Assembly (NCBI GenBank): GCA_015143735.1
Contig: VKHC01000642.1
Location: 1 to 10,398 of the forward strand
From: Synura sp. LO234KE
Taxonomy: Eukaryota; Sar; Synurophyceae; Synurales; Mallomonadaceae
Length of the DNA stretch: 10,398 bases
Direction of reading: 5' to 3'
This document shows positions 9,014 through 10,398 of the stretch, piece after piece. The translations under genes and the position numbers were made by a program. How positions within the stretch are numbered: the first letter of the stretch is position 1; the number at the start of each line of letters is the position of its first letter. A model generated the notes under the pieces. The model did no database searches. It saw only the letters and a program-made list of their open reading frames with translations, and was not told the DNA's origin.

Positions 9014-10398
9014 GAAGTACAAAGTAAAATAAAGTGGAAAACAATCAAAATGTAATCAGAGAAGTCTGTGATAGATAGGCATTAGCTACCAAATGCCGAC
9101 CAACCATAAATTAAAGCGGACAAATGAACATATGAATAGAGATCAAGTAATGAATAGACTGTGCATGAAGGACAGGGAAAGTATCATCGCTACCTAAAAA
9201 TTACCATATGCACAACTAAGTACCTATAAGTAATATTGCTACGGCGAAGCTGGCCAGCACGCAGCAAATAGGAAGAAACACTAAAATTAAAAGGAGTGAA
9301 GTACAGGTAAGCATAAAATTATATTGTTGGATGTGGTTGGTTTTTATTTGCTGTATGTGACCGAAATTTTAAACTATAATAATACTAACTGTACAGTAAT
9401 TGTAATAACTGACTCAGGTTATTTTTTGTATCTTCAATGGGCGCAACATCTGAAATATTGTTTATATACTCACATCTTGAAATATATATCCGAACGATAG
9501 CTCCAGCAGCCCGCAGTTATAGGTTAGAATCAACTCTCCTACACCGCCTAATATTTCAGTGAAAAATAAAATTATGCAAAGAATCAGAAATGATTTAACT
9601 ATAATTTCTGTTGGGAGGAGATTGATATCATTATTTTTCAGAATTGAATTTGATATCATTAATTAACAATTATACGCTGTCCTAATAACCCGCAATTAGA
9701 ATTAATAACCGTAATCCAGTATTCACTTGTTATAAGGATGAAATCCTTAGTTGACTCCTGCCAAGTATGTCCTCAACGCAAACTCTAGTAGTAATTGCAC
9801 GTAAACCTCTAATAAGGCTGGAAAAGAGTCCTCAGAAGTCAAGTTTAGATTGAACCTATTCAGCTAAACAGTGGTATACTCCTATCACACTTATGTTGGT
9901 CGAAGGCTTCAATGATAGCAAGGATTCGTGTGTCAGAATGATTGACTTGTTTCCCAGGGTATCCTGTTATAACACGTACTCACATATTGTGGCTGTAGTA
10001 CGCACGTTCCAGTCAACTATCATGCTCGAGCGGGATACAATTGAAGTTTATTCTTGTGTCGAACTTGTCATGTTAGTCGTTTAATTTTCTTTCAACCTGT
10101 GCGTGTTTGGTGAATAATATCAATGTAGCGTAATATTCCAAACGAGAAATCTGTCTTCTCTGGTAAAATGATTAATCATATGCTTTTTTCTGTCTGTAGC
10201 CGTCTGTACGTGGATAATAGTGCAATAAAGGCAACGTACATCTTGATCTTCAATTTTATTACTGTTTCCTTATATCATTGGTTCATCGGTGGGATAAAAA
10301 TCCACCGACTATAGCCGTGTACTATACCCGGGCTATACCCCGTCTATGGCCGGGCTATATCCCGTGCTATAAGTCGGCGGCTATACTTGCGTCAATTG
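8996..10398. other. Right flank: upstream sequence of module A, no recognised gene
   Basis: This is AT-rich sequence without a convincing frame. It should contain upstream exons, intron or the promoter of the module gene, but no single ATG-to-phase-1-donor exon stands out. A 65-codon hydrophobic minus frame at 9659-9462 and a short one at 9187 are discussed as rejected candidates. The right edge holds the CTATA array. Confidence 0.55.
10302..10386. repeat. CTATA-phased short repeat array with inverted ends
   Basis: CTAT(A/G) starts at 10309, 10322, 10333, 10344, 10355, 10367 and 10381, spaced 13, 11, 11, 11, 12 and 14 nt. The spacers are GC-rich, mostly CCCGGG or CCCGTG-like. The outer arms CCACCGACTATAG (10302-10314) and CTATAAGTCGGCGG (10367-10380) are imperfect inverted repeats. 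It may continue past the window as a satellite or a mobile-element end. Confidence 0.75.

Noticed and set aside
9143-9187. Short minus frame MILSLSFMHS as a leader exon for module A
   Set aside because: Only a weak phase-1 GT (CACA|GTCTAT) follows, and 14 codons are too few to tell from chance.
9462-9659. 65-codon minus frame with a hydrophobic stretch (SFLILCIILFF) followed by a strong donor GAT|GTGAGT, as first exon of the module gene
   Set aside because: The donor is phase 0 while module A enters in phase 1, and hydrophobic frames are common by chance in AT-rich DNA. It would need another exon in between.
9893-10084. Plus-strand 63-codon ATG frame
   Set aside because: No recognisable domain and no supporting signals. 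Its length is expected by chance.

Overview
The window looks like nuclear DNA of a unicellular eukaryote. Three very long minus-strand coding stretches have no usable ATG at their 5' ends, and each opens right after a pyrimidine-rich ...CAG splice acceptor. The flanks are gene-poor and AT-leaning. The protein family (P-loop NTPase joined to a possible restriction-endonuclease-fold domain, loosely like Crinkler/RHS-type eukaryotic effectors) is known from oomycetes, chytrids, kinetoplastids and other protists. The sequence alone does not fix the species.

Layout in transcription order (minus strand, right to left). Positions 8996-10398 hold no recognisable gene and end in a CTATA-phased short repeat array. 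Then come three tandem paralogous modules: A (exon 8994-7006), B (6491-4338) and C (4231-1659, stop codon TAA). Each has an N-terminal leader, an intact Walker A P-loop, a Walker B strand, an LPRA motif, a long helical middle, a candidate nuclease-like segment and a conserved C-terminal signature (EGR-Y/F-L ... VGDN ... L-x-G-x-D). Positions 1-1658 hold no recognisable gene.

The main observation is that the modules are probably exons of one gene. A ends in a phase-1 donor (GAAG|GTAACG), B in a phase-1 GC donor (AAG|GCGAGT), and all three modules begin at a phase-1 acceptor. A and B are therefore symmetric 1-1 exons of 663 and 718 codons. Splicing A-B-C with introns of 514 and 106 nt gives one frame of about 2,237 residues that still needs a start codon from further right. 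C cannot easily be a separate gene: neither the 106 nt between B and C nor the first 220-odd nt of C contains an in-frame ATG.

All three NTPase cores keep the P-loop. Only C keeps an acidic D ... E-x-K triad in the nuclease-like segment, so A and B may be catalytically dead modules. C opens with 22-23-residue repeats that each carry a copy of the exon's own splice-acceptor sequence. A and B share a nearly identical 113-nt patch near their 3' ends although the rest has diverged, which suggests gene conversion.
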